NCBI RefSeq assembly: GCF_000701905.1
Contig: NZ_JNKC01000001.1
Span: 806,001 to 870,000, forward strand
Reading direction: 5' to 3'
Origin: Proteiniclasticum ruminis DSM 24773
GTDB taxonomy: Bacteria > Bacillota > Clostridia > Clostridiales > Clostridiaceae
DNA length: 64,000 nucleotides
The notes below the pieces were generated by a model. That model was not told where the DNA came from. It saw nothing but the letters and a program-made list of their open reading frames with translations, and did not search any database. Positions 1 to 7,968 of this stretch are shown piece after piece. The position numbers were made by a program, and so were the translations under genes. Each line of letters starts with the position of its first letter. Position 1 is the first letter of the stretch.

Positions 1-206
1 CATAATTTTTTCCTGCCCTCAAATAGGAAAGAAAAAGACACAATCACTAATATTGGCGCAATGCTAAGAAGACTCATCATGAATACCCTTGCACTGGCAT
101 CATAAAGTGTCACCAATAAAAATAGAGACTTGCCATATAAAATCGCTCCAAGAAGAAGCGGCAGTGTCCATTTGTTCTGTGTAAGTTTTTTAATCAGATT
201 GTCCAT
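1..206 (-). CDS. N-terminus of a multi-pass membrane protein (partial)
   Basis: An open frame on the minus strand starts at an ATG at 206 and runs off the left edge after about 68 codons. It begins MDNLIKKLTQNKW and then shows two hydrophobic stretches (around residues 15-36 and 44-62) separated by a short polar loop. A GGGGTG-like ribosome site lies just upstream. The pattern of a short basic N-terminus followed by closely spaced membrane helices would suit a lipoteichoic-acid-synthase-like protein, but no catalytic domain is visible, so the family is a guess. Confidence 0.45.
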   Translation of the reverse strand, partial: MDNLIKKLTQNKWTLPLLLGAILYGKSLFLLVTLYDASARVFMMSLLSIAPILVIVSFSFLFEGRKKL

Positions 207-721
207 ACTTTTCACCCCACGTAAGTCATTCCTTACATTCTCAGCTTAACTATACCAAAATACACCTGCCAGTGGTCGTTTTCACAAGCAGTTTAAGAAT
301 AGATTCAAGGTTCCTTAAGTATTCAGAAACAATGTTCACGAAATACATAAACTGTACCGAAAACCTTTAATCCTGAATGATTATTCAATTCGAAACTCAT
401 TTCTAATTTAGATAGTTGGAACCATTTCTTGGCTTTACATTTGTTTTCAACGATTACTAATTATACAACTTCAACATGGAATTACAATTCATTTTTTCTG
501 AATTTTTCTTGATGTTTTGAATCCAGTCACATATATTCATTATTTTGACAGCTCAAAACGCATATTCATCGAACTACTTCAAAGTTCATAACATCTGTTA
601 TTATAAGCTACTCCTATTTTATATCTATACACTTTTCTATCCTTCCTTTATCATGTTGGTAAAAGGGTCCATAGCTGAATAAAATTAATAACCTGACTCT
701 AAATAAAAAACATACAGTTGC
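207..721. other. Intergenic region, divergent promoters
   Basis: About 515 AT-rich bases lie between the leftward membrane gene and the rightward sigma-factor cassette. I find no convincing gene, hairpin or repeat here. It probably carries the promoters of both flanking units, but I cannot place them confidently. Confidence 0.4.
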
Positions 722-743
722 CACTCTAATAGACAAAGGGGAG
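722..743 (+). promoter_or_regulatory. Shared leader motif plus RBS of sigma cassette 1
   Basis: CACTCTAAT at 722-730 is followed by AGACAAAGGGGAG, which contains the ribosome site for the TTG start at 752. The same nine bases followed by a similar purine-rich tract occur at 3650-3669 in front of the second cassette. The conserved position just before the start suggests a common promoter or initial transcribed element, perhaps recognised by the encoded ECF sigma factors. That role is inference. Confidence 0.5.
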
Positions 744-751
744 ATGATTCT

Positions 752-1267
752 TTGAGGATTTTTCAGAATAAGAACAGAAAAAAAGACCAATTCCTTGCTA
801 TGGTCACCAATGAAAAGATATATCTGTACAAGATTGCCTTTGGCTATCTCAGGCATGAAAAGGATGCTCTGGAAGCGGTGGATGAATCCATCTTCCTTGG
901 GCTTGTGCATCTTAGAAAGCTAAAAAAAGAAGAATATATGAAAACATGGCTCATAAGAATCCTCATCAATGAATGTAAAAGAATTCTAAGAGAACGGAGT
1001 AGACTTGTGGTCAGCGAAGAAGTTCCTGATACGATATCTCCTTCTCAAGAGACAGACTTAGCACTCCAGATGAGTGTGGAAGCACTACCAGAGGAACTGA
1101 AAGAAATCATCCTTCTGCGCTACTACGGAGACTTAACCGTGAAAGATACAGCTGAACTCTTATCTATCCCGCAAGGCACCGTAGCTACCAGAACCAAAAA
1201 AGCACTGTCACTTCTAAAAGAAGATCTCACAAAAGAGGAAGGAGGGAATCTTTATGAGAACTGTTGA
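752..1267 (+). CDS. ECF-type RNA polymerase sigma factor (cassette 1)
   Basis: The 171-aa protein has the two-domain layout of a small sigma-70 family factor. A sigma2-like region with the AFGYLRHEKDALEAVDE helix lies around residues 30-50. A sigma4 region contains EELKEIILLRYYGDLTVKDT and an HTH with IPQGTVATRTKKAL near the C-terminus. The start is TTG at 752, eight bases after GGGGAG; the nearby ATG at 744 reaches a stop at once. The gene overlaps the next by 14 bases, so sigma factor and membrane anti-sigma factor are probably translationally coupled. Its signal is unknown. Confidence 0.85.
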   Translation: MRIFQNKNRKKDQFLAMVTNEKIYLYKIAFGYLRHEKDALEAVDESIFLGLVHLRKLKKEEYMKTWLIRILINECKRILRERSRLVVSEEVPDTISPSQETDLALQMSVEALPEELKEIILLRYYGDLTVKDTAELLSIPQGTVATRTKKALSLLKEDLTKEEGGNLYENC

Positions 1268-2654
1268 GCATAGGCTGAAAAGCTCCGCAGAGAACAGCAT
1301 TGAAATTCCACTATCTCTAAACCGGATAGAAAAAAGAACTCTAGAAAGATACAAGACTCATCTTCGGATAAAAAGAGCAAAAAGTTTCTCCTTATCTTTC
1401 ATAGGAGTACTTCTTTTTCTCTTCTACAGTGCCAACAGCACACTTTCTTTTGCTCAAAACATGAAGTCTGTCCCCTTATTATCGGAGCTTCTGGAAGTCT
1501 TCAGATTTGAAGATGAAAGTAAGGATGCTGTCCAGGAAATTGGTATGATTCTGTCCAATGAAAAATCCGAGGTGCACCTTCAGTATGTTCTTTCCGACGC
1601 GAAACGACTCATTCTATATTTTCAGTTTCCAGAAGGAATCACTCTTAATGACCATGATCTGATTGAACTAAAGGTACTAGAAGCTTACGACGCTCGAACC
1701 AACGAAAACATCAGTGAATTTTTCCACCCTGCCAGTTACCAGTTTGCCGGCAGTTTTGAGGAAGACAACAGATATCTATCGCTGAATGGCGCTCTTCCTC
1801 CAGATTCAGAGGAAACCTTACCCGAGAATCTTGGTATGAGGATTCACATTAAAGTACAGAGAAGGACATTCGATCAGAAAATAGAAATTACGGAGGTTCT
1901 TGATCTGGGTGATTTCCACTTTGAAATCCCTCTGAAAAATGCCAAGAGTGTAAACAACGTGCCTTTGAAGCATTCCTTCTCTCTTTTTGATGTGCCCATG
2001 GAACTGGAGTCCATTGAGAACAGTCTCTTAGGCCAAACCCTTCTCTGGAAACAGAAGAACTTGTCTCAATATAGAATCAAGCAGCTCTTAGGCAAAGTAG
2101 AAGATGCAGATACTGGGGTTCTACTTTCAGAATCTTTGATGACTGGCTATTATAACGAGAAGACCGGGCAATTTACCACCGGCTATGGCAACGTGGACAA
2201 AGCAGAAACAAAAAGACTCAAAATAACTGTTTTTGGTGCAAACCTCATGCCAAGAGCGTCCGAGAACATCACCATAGATGTGGAAAATCAAACACTCGTA
2301 AAAGAAGTGAAAGAAGTGGAACTGATACGGGTCAACCGAAGAGAAAACCGCACAGAGTTTCTTTTCAAGTTCACGCCAAAGATCAAGCCTAATGGCGTTT
2401 CCTTCGGCGTGTTCTGGAACGAATATATAGATGAATCAGGTGATTCGTATAGATTTGATCAAAAGTCTTCCAGCGGCAATACTGATCTATTTTTCATCGA
2501 GGGCCTAATTGCAGATAAAAAACTATCGGGACAAATCACCATAAAACAATGGGGTCTGCAAGGATACGAAACCTATCTTGAAAAACCACTTGTATTCTAT
2601 GTGGATGTACCTGAAAAACCATCGCTTCCTGAAATGAGAAAGGAGAATCACTAA
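1254..2654 (+). CDS. DUF4179-type membrane anti-sigma factor (cassette 1)
   Basis: This 466-aa protein starts inside the sigma gene (14-nt overlap). It has a basic cytoplasmic segment of about 45 residues, one transmembrane helix at roughly residues 46-66 (SLSFIGVLLFLFYSA), then a large extracytoplasmic region. The segment after the helix (FAQNMKSVPLLSELL) is typical of the DUF4179 proteins encoded beside ECF sigma factors. By family analogy the cytoplasmic part would hold the sigma factor and the outer domain would sense an envelope signal. The ligand cannot be deduced. It is a paralogue of the protein at 4179-5528. Confidence 0.8.
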   Translation: MRTVEHRLKSSAENSIEIPLSLNRIEKRTLERYKTHLRIKRAKSFSLSFIGVLLFLFYSANSTLSFAQNMKSVPLLSELLEVFRFEDESKDAVQEIGMILSNEKSEVHLQYVLSDAKRLILYFQFPEGITLNDHDLIELKVLEAYDARTNENISEFFHPASYQFAGSFEEDNRYLSLNGALPPDSEETLPENLGMRIHIKVQRRTFDQKIEITEVLDLGDFHFEIPLKNAKSVNNVPLKHSFSLFDVPMELESIENSLLGQTLLWKQKNLSQYRIKQLLGKVEDADTGVLLSESLMTGYYNEKTGQFTTGYGNVDKAETKRLKITVFGANLMPRASENITIDVENQTLVKEVKEVELIRVNRRENRTEFLFKFTPKIKPNGVSFGVFWNEYIDESGDSYRFDQKSSSGNTDLFFIEGLIADKKLSGQITIKQWGLQGYETYLEKPLVFYVDVPEKPSLPEMRKENH

Positions 2655-2897
2655 ATGAGCTTTAATCATGACTTCAACCGGAACCTCAACGACAGGGCGA
2701 AAGCACAAGCTGAAATTCAAGACTTCAGCCGAAGAGAAAAGAATCGGATGGATCTTCCTGATGAATCCAAAAGAGACCATGAAGATTTCACCTATGCTGC
2801 TCAGAAAAGAAAACGAAGGATAGATAAACTCATAGGGATTGCAGCCATCCTCCTCGTACTTTATTTTGTGTACTGGTTTCTCACAAATACCTTATAA
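2655..2897 (+). CDS. Small protein with C-terminal transmembrane helix
   Basis: The 80-aa product is strongly charged for its first 58 residues (many Arg, Lys, Asp, Glu) and ends in a single hydrophobic helix (LIGIAAILLVLYFVYWFLT), so it is probably a tail-anchored membrane protein. The ATG directly follows the stop of the anti-sigma gene, with AAAGGAG upstream, placing it in the same operon. I recognise no family. The second cassette has no equivalent gene. Confidence 0.7.
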   Translation: MSFNHDFNRNLNDRAKAQAEIQDFSRREKNRMDLPDESKRDHEDFTYAAQKRKRRIDKLIGIAAILLVLYFVYWFLTNTL

Positions 2898-2937
2898 TAA
2901 AGATACCATTGAAACACTGTAGAGGAGGTTCCTGCAT

Positions 2938-3489
2938 ATGAAGAGAATACGCACACTGACCTTGCTGCTTTTTCTGTTGCTTCTGATCTCAGGATGCAAA
3001 AAAGAAGAAACCCCCTATACCAAAAACATTGTGCTGGAAGGAAGCCATTCTCTTCCTATTTATGAAAGCAGCTTAACCTATAATGCAGAGCCTCCAGAGG
3101 AGATAAGAGCGAAGCTTTTTGCCATTTTCAACAAGGAAAACAGCACCTTTAACTTTGATAAGGACTACATCATTGTTGACCACAACGGAAAAGATCTTAC
3201 AGAAGAACTGACAGAAAAAGAGCCAGAGAACTTCTCTGAAATGCAGGAACTGGTCATGAAGATCAAAGAAAATGCCTATCAGATCGTAGATAGCGAAAAT
3301 TATCGAGTAACAACCTTGGAGAAAGAAATGAAAGCTCTATATCAGGGTAAGAGAAGACTGTTCCCCGGCAACAGCCTTCGGAAAATACTGGAGGACAACA
3401 AAGAAGCCTACCGGGATGAGGATTATGGGGCCATCAATGTCTACCTCATTCAGAATAAAATCACGGTCTATATGCCCCAGGAGCCCTAG
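2938..3489 (+). CDS. Putative lipoprotein of the sigma cassette operon
   Basis: The 183-aa protein has a lipoprotein signal peptide: a basic start, a leucine-rich core and the lipobox LISGC at residues 17-21, so it should be anchored outside the membrane by Cys21. The remainder is charged and soluble with no motif I recognise. GAGGAGG lies nine bases before the ATG. It is the last gene of the first sigma operon, closed by the terminator at 3504-3533. It might be a target or accessory of the envelope stress pathway, which is inference from position only. Confidence 0.72.
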   Translation: MKRIRTLTLLLFLLLLISGCKKEETPYTKNIVLEGSHSLPIYESSLTYNAEPPEEIRAKLFAIFNKENSTFNFDKDYIIVDHNGKDLTEELTEKEPENFSEMQELVMKIKENAYQIVDSENYRVTTLEKEMKALYQGKRRLFPGNSLRKILEDNKEAYRDEDYGAINVYLIQNKITVYMPQEP

Positions 3490-3503
3490 ACCTCTATGAA
3501 CTT

Positions 3504-3533
3504 AAGATGCTGCTTTGCTTTTGGCAGCATCTT
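3504..3533 (+). terminator. Rho-independent terminator after sigma operon 1
   Basis: A ten-base-pair stem (AAGATGCTGC / GCAGCATCTT) with a ten-base loop is followed by TTGTTATTTTAT. It lies 15 bases past the lipoprotein stop. Confidence 0.85.
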
Positions 3534-3649
3534 TTGTTATTTTATAACACGTTTTGTGATTTTTCTTCATCTTCGGTATAGTAAAATTAGATTGAATTAG
3601 ATTGAAGATCACTATTTTTTATTTTTTCTCATGGAAAATTACTTCTAAA

Positions 3650-3669
3650 CACTCTAATGGGTAAAGGAG
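3650..3669 (+). promoter_or_regulatory. Shared leader motif plus RBS of sigma cassette 2
   Basis: CACTCTAAT at 3650-3658, then GGGTAAAGGAG, matches the leader of cassette 1 in sequence and in spacing to the start codon (19 versus 22 bases). It probably represents a shared control element or promoter/transcription start region of the two paralogous operons. Confidence 0.5.
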
Positions 3670-3676
3670 GCGAAGT

Positions 3677-4192
3677 ATGGGTATATTTACAAAAAAGAAA
3701 CTGGATCCGGATACCTATGTAAAACTCACAGAAGAATACCGGGAAGTCCTCTACCGCATGGCCTACGGATACCTTGGCAGTGAGTCCATGGCCTTGGATG
3801 CAGTGGATGAAGCCATCTATTTGGGCTATAAAAACAGAGATGCCATCAAAGAACCAGACTTCACAAAAACCTATCTCACCCGGATTCTCATCCATGAATG
3901 TCTGAGAATCCTCAAAAAGGACAAGAAGGTCTACTATACCGATACCCTTCCAGAGCGGGGTATGGAAGACAATGTCATCTCACTTCCCACAAAAGCTGCC
4001 ATCTCTTCCCTACAGGAAGTGCAGCAGCAAGTCATCATTCTTCGTTATTTTGCAGGTTTTACCATTAAAGAAACCGGGGAGATCCTGAGCCTCCCAGAAG
4101 GCACCGTTTCGTCTCATACAAGAAAAGCTCTGGAACTTCTTAGAATTGAACTTTCCGATGAGAAAGGAGATTTATCCTATGAGAAAAAATAA
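3677..4192 (+). CDS. ECF-type RNA polymerase sigma factor (cassette 2)
   Basis: This 171-aa paralogue of the sigma factor at 752 has exactly the same length. It keeps the region-2 helix (RMAYGYLGSESMALDAVDEA), the Tyr-Leu-Thr-Arg-Ile-Leu-Ile segment, and a region-4 HTH (TIKETGEILSLPEGTVSSH). The ATG at 3677 follows AAAGGAGG. The 3' end overlaps the anti-sigma gene by 14 bases, identical to cassette 1, so the pair arose by duplication or common descent of the whole module. Confidence 0.85.
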   Translation: MGIFTKKKLDPDTYVKLTEEYREVLYRMAYGYLGSESMALDAVDEAIYLGYKNRDAIKEPDFTKTYLTRILIHECLRILKKDKKVYYTDTLPERGMEDNVISLPTKAAISSLQEVQQQVIILRYFAGFTIKETGEILSLPEGTVSSHTRKALELLRIELSDEKGDLSYEKK

Positions 4193-5528
4193 AGAACAGT
4201 TCGCAAAAGCCATCTCCTCATCCAAAGAGTATCCGGATGCACTCTATCAAAGCACAGAGAGGCTGGAAAAAAGGCTGAAAAAAGAGAGAAGGCAAAAACG
4301 AATCCTTTTCTCCACATTGCCAAGCTTCACTGCAGCCATGCTGTTTGTTATTTTGGTCAATAACGACATCGCTTTTGCCAGATCCTTAAAAGATATTCCA
4401 ATCCTCAATAAACTTACAGAATATGTCATGTACAACGCTTCGCTGAAGAGTGCAGTGGAAAACGATCACATCCAGTATGTGAACCTGAAAGACACCGATG
4501 AGGACCTGACGTTGTCCCTTCCCTATGTCATTTCAGACGAGAGAAATCTCATTCTTTTCTTTGATGTACCATCTGATTTTTTAAAGAACGACCATGAAGA
4601 TGTGATGATTTCCAGGGAGAAAATCATCGATCGTGACACTGGAAAGGTCATTGACAAAGGATACCTCTCATATTCCAGTTCCCTTGGATATCTTGAGGAA
4701 TCTAAGGAAACAAGTCATCTGAGTCAGCTGAATATAGATTTTGCAGAAGTGGCCATGCCAAGAAACCTGACAGTGGAAGTGACTCTTACAAAATCCTCTC
4801 ATGAGGACAGCATCCGCAAAACACTTGCTGAGTATCATTTTTCTTATGATCTGTCTCTAGAACCCCCTAAGGATCCCAAGATTTATGAACTGAATCAAAC
4901 TGTATGGATTGAAGATCAGGAGATTCTTCTGGAAAAACTCACCCAATATCCCACCACGTCTCTTTTCACTTACAGCATCAAGAACAGCAACACCATGGAT
5001 ATCACAATGTCGATGGATTTCTATAATGACGGTGTACTGACTCCACTGAATACCACTGGATATCTGACACAGTATGAGGACAGTCCTGATGGAAAAACCA
5101 CCATCACCATGCGGATTCAAGACAATTACTTCAAAGTGCCAAAAGAGAGACTTTTGAAAATCCACTCCTATACCATGGTGCCAAAAGACAGAAAACCACT
5201 GAAAGTGAATCTGGAAGAGAAAACATTGGAAGATAATCCTTATGGAATCTTACTGAAAAACATCACCACAGAAGATAATGTTACCACCATCACTTTCCAT
5301 ACTTCTGAAAATTATCACTCCCTACCGTTCAGATCCACAAGGGATGGAAATAAGAAGATACAGCAGGCACTCTATACCAGTTATACGGAAGATCTGAACA
5401 TCAAAACATACAGCTACAGTTTCCGGGACGTGATTGGGGATGTTCTGTATTTTGACGTGGCAGATGGTCCCTTAAAAACACTGCGAGAACCCATACTGGT
5501 TCCAATCCCCATGGAGGAAAACCGCTGA
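4179..5528 (+). CDS. DUF4179-type membrane anti-sigma factor (cassette 2)
   Basis: The likely start is the ATG at 4179, which follows AAAGGAG and gives the same 14-nt overlap as cassette 1; an upstream in-frame ATG at 4146 lacks a good ribosome site. The protein (about 449 aa) has a charged cytoplasmic segment, a membrane helix near residues 41-58 (FTAAMLFVILVNNDIAFA) and a large outer region beginning ARSLKDIPILNKL, the DUF4179 signature position. Its expected role is to bind the sigma factor at 3677 until an envelope signal arrives. The operon ends at the terminator 5543-5581. Confidence 0.8.
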   Translation: MRKNKEQFAKAISSSKEYPDALYQSTERLEKRLKKERRQKRILFSTLPSFTAAMLFVILVNNDIAFARSLKDIPILNKLTEYVMYNASLKSAVENDHIQYVNLKDTDEDLTLSLPYVISDERNLILFFDVPSDFLKNDHEDVMISREKIIDRDTGKVIDKGYLSYSSSLGYLEESKETSHLSQLNIDFAEVAMPRNLTVEVTLTKSSHEDSIRKTLAEYHFSYDLSLEPPKDPKIYELNQTVWIEDQEILLEKLTQYPTTSLFTYSIKNSNTMDITMSMDFYNDGVLTPLNTTGYLTQYEDSPDGKTTITMRIQDNYFKVPKERLLKIHSYTMVPKDRKPLKVNLEEKTLEDNPYGILLKNITTEDNVTTITFHTSENYHSLPFRSTRDGNKKIQQALYTSYTEDLNIKTYSYSFRDVIGDVLYFDVADGPLKTLREPILVPIPMEENR

Positions 5529-5542
5529 TTAAAAAAATGATA

Positions 5543-5581
5543 GGCTCTGTTTTCCCATTTGCAGAGGGGGAAAACAGAGCC
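5543..5581. terminator. Bidirectional terminator
   Basis: A 14-bp perfect stem (GGCTCTGTTTTCCC and its complement) with an 11-base loop is flanked by AAAAAAA on the left and TTCTTTATT on the right. It separates the rightward sigma operon from the leftward DUF255 gene and can serve both. Confidence 0.85.
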
Positions 5582-5624
5582 TTCTTTATTACCTTGATAT
5601 TAAGTCTACTCTAGAAAAGGACCA

Positions 5625-7487
5625 TTAGAACTTCATGAGCGATTCTAGAAGCTCCTCTATTGTCTCCACAGGTAGACTGCAACTGTGGTCTTTACAGAAG
5701 AACACGGCTGCAGTTCCATCTTCTGTTTCTCGAATAAAGGAGAAGATCTTTTCTGATTCCTTTTTCTCCCGAGGATCATGAACCGCCAAAGTGATGCCAG
5801 TGAGATCTCTCTTCTGAAGGATTCGCAGCATCTCCTGAGTAACCGGGTCTTCTCTCTTCCCAGAGAGGACGATTTCCCTGGGCCCATGCATCCATACATC
5901 ATAGGAGGGAAGGATTCCTGAAAACCCTTTGGGGTTTTCTATGATTTCGCCAGAAAGCTCCATAAATACCTTCTCCATGGCTTGAAGATAACGCTCTTCT
6001 CCTGTGAAGCTGTATAGTCTTGCCATGGCACGGACTGCTTCCGAGTTTGCTGAGGGTGTAGCGGAGTCATATATCTCTTCTGCTGGGATACTCAGGTTCT
6101 CATGATACTTACCGCTCAGCTGAAACACCTTTCCATTGAAAAACCTTTCAATGATCTGATCACCCAGCTTTTTACCCAAGGAAAGATGCCGAAGCTCCAG
6201 AGTGTTTTCATAGAGTGCCAGAAGACCGTGAAGAACATGAACATAACCATCAAGAAATGCTTCTGTCTCCCCTAATCCTTCCCGGTATACGCCGTGAAGG
6301 ATCCCTTCTTCATCGGTCATCTTCTGTTCTAGGAAGAGCACAAGATCATTGGCAGCATCTGTATACCGCCTCTCTTCCAATATCCTTCCTGCTAAAGCCA
6401 AAGTCTCCAGCATCATACCATTCCAGGACGATAAAATCTTGTCATCCATTGCAGGATGCACGCGTTTTTCTCTGTGCACCAACACTTTCTTTCTGGACTC
6501 TATGATGGTCTCTGGCTCTTTTTCCAGAAGATCCTGCAGTGGTTTCTCATAGAGGTTCAGGATGTTCTTTCCTTCGAAATTCCCTCTTTCCTCCACACCA
6601 TAGAATTTTGCGAACTCCTCTCCTCTTTCTTCTCCAAGCAGAGACAGCAGTTCCTCCTTCTCAAAGAGATAGAACTTGCCTTCTTCTCCTTCACTGTCCG
6701 CATCCATGGAGGAGTAAAAGGCTCCTTCCCCATCTTTTAAGTGTTCCAGTAGAAAATCCAGTGTTCTAACAGATACTTTCTTATAAAGCTCTCTTCCAGT
6801 AACTGCATAGGCCGAAAGGTAGAGCCTTGAAAGGAGTGCGTTGTCATACAGCATCTTCTCAAAATGCGGGATGAGCCATCTTTCATCCACTGCATACCGG
6901 TAAAACCCACCGCCCGCGTGATCAAAGAGCCCGCCCTTATACATGCTGATGAGACTTTTTTCTAGCATCTCCAGCGCCTTCTCCTCCCCTGTTGTTTTGT
7001 AGTACCACACAAGATAAAAAAGGTGATGGGTCAGAGGGAACTTCGGTGCTTGAAAAAAACCACCCTGATGCTCATCATAAATAGAAATCAGAGAAGCAAA
7101 GGCCTTCTCCTGGATTTCATCATCCAGATCCCCTTCTTTCCTCTCTTTCTGCACCGAAGCCACGGCTTCCACAGCAAAGTCCGCGGAAGAGAGCACTCTC
7201 TCCTTTTCTTCCTGCCACAGCGCTGTGATCCTCGCAAGGACTTCCAGAAGGCCCATATGCTGCCCTTTGGTTTCTTTTGGCAGATAAGTGGCTGCAAAGA
7301 AGGGCTTTCTCTCCGGTGTCAGAATCAGGGTCATGGGCCATCCACCATCTCCTGTCATGGCCTGGCAGAAACTCATATGGACGTGATCCACATCCGGCCG
7401 TTCTTCCTTATCTACCTTCACAGAGACAAAATAGCGGTTCAGCACCTCAGCCACTTCCAGATCTTCAAAGGACTCCCTTTCCATCAC
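5625..7487 (-). pseudogene. DUF255/YyaL-type thioredoxin-domain protein, C-terminal part (split by element)
   Basis: This 620-codon frame is the body of a DUF255 (YyaL/SSP411-like) protein: the rest of a thioredoxin fold (VDKEERPDVDHVHMSF, GGWPMTLILTPERKPFFA), then a long helical region related to sugar epimerase folds (GGFYRYAVDERWLIPHFEKM, SSWNGMMLETLA, SATPSANSEAVR). It begins inside the active-site motif; the codons before it read Cys-His-Trp-Cys-His-Val-Met across the attachment repeat at 7489-7502. The first 60 or so residues of the host gene lie 16 kb away at 23744-23932. Without them the protein lacks its native promoter, start and first beta strand. A GTG-ATG pair at 7487-7482 could restart translation, but no good ribosome site precedes it. 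Confidence 0.85.
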
Positions 7488-7488
7488 A

Positions 7489-7502
7489 TGACACCAGTGA
7501 CA
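7489..7502. repeat. Attachment-site direct repeat, element left end
   Basis: TGACACCAGTGACA occurs here and again at 23754-23767 in the same orientation, bounding the inserted element. Read on the minus strand it encodes Cys-His-Trp-Cys, the active-site motif of the interrupted thioredoxin-domain gene. This copy abuts the C-terminal part of the host gene. Confidence 0.85.
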
Positions 7503-7520
7503 ACTAAACTATTAACAGCA

Positions 7521-7682
7521 TTATGAATACCCAATAGATAAGAAAATGGGTTTATCCTCATTTCTTGCTTTAATGAATGCTTCTACTCCCCATGGATACC
7601 AATCGACGGGATTATAAGCATGCTCTACCAAATAAGGAGACTTCTCCAGAATCAATCTGTTGGGCTTCACATCTGTGTTCAT
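7521..7682 (-). pseudogene. Element-borne 5' fragment of a DUF255 gene
   Basis: The frame starts at the ATG at 7682 behind a strong AGGAGGTGAT and encodes 53 residues ending FLSIGYS, then stops. From its Asn-Arg-Leu onward, 38 of 46 residues match the host's own N-terminus at 23744-23932, so it comes from a different lineage. It lies inside the element immediately before the repeat that joins the host C-terminal part. In the same frame the following codons are TAA TGC TGT TAA TAG TTT AGT, then Cys-His-Trp-Cys-His of the host part: a 21-nt in-frame bridge with three stops. As it stands it makes at most a short peptide. Confidence 0.85.
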
Positions 7683-7685
7683 AAC

Positions 7686-7727
7686 ATCACCTCCTAATAA
7701 CATATTGTAAGTTGTTATTACATTATA
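7686..7727 (-). promoter_or_regulatory. Promoter -10 and RBS of the element-borne DUF255 fragment
   Basis: On the minus strand TATAAT (plus-strand ATTATA at 7722-7727) lies about 40 bases before a near-perfect ribosome site AGGAGGTGAT (7695-7686) and the ATG at 7682. No clear -35 is seen. The element thus brings transcription and translation signals facing the truncated host gene. Confidence 0.55.
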
Positions 7728-7884
7728 CTTGCATTCATTAAGTAAGAGTATAAATTTTATGTGACTTACTAAATTGATTATTTCGCTGTTTTAATACCCT
7801 AATGTTTGAATGTAGCTCGAGTAAATTGGATAGAAGTAATTTCTTAGGACCTTCAAAATACTCATCGTTAATTAATAAAGAAAA

Positions 7885-7921
7885 ACCCAAGCTTTTTCTG
7901 CAAAACAGATTATGCTTGGGT
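7885..7921 (-). terminator. Terminator of the large recombinase gene
   Basis: An eight-bp stem ACCCAAGC/GCTTGGGT encloses a 21-base loop, and on the minus strand it is followed by TTTTCTTT. It lies 48 bases past the stop of the recombinase at 7969. Confidence 0.7.
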
Positions 7922-7968
7922 CGTAGATTATATTATGAAAGATATCATACACAGTAAACTATTGGCCG

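Noticed and set aside
614-910. A 98-codon minus-strand frame over the start of the first sigma gene
   Set aside because: It overlaps a well supported gene, has no good ribosome site and no recognisable features.
5655-7526. Several long open frames on either strand across the DUF255 gene, including one on the plus strand at 7023-7526 spanning the element junction
   Set aside because: They are shadows of the real frame; they lack ribosome sites and have unnatural composition, and the DUF255 frame matches a known family throughout.
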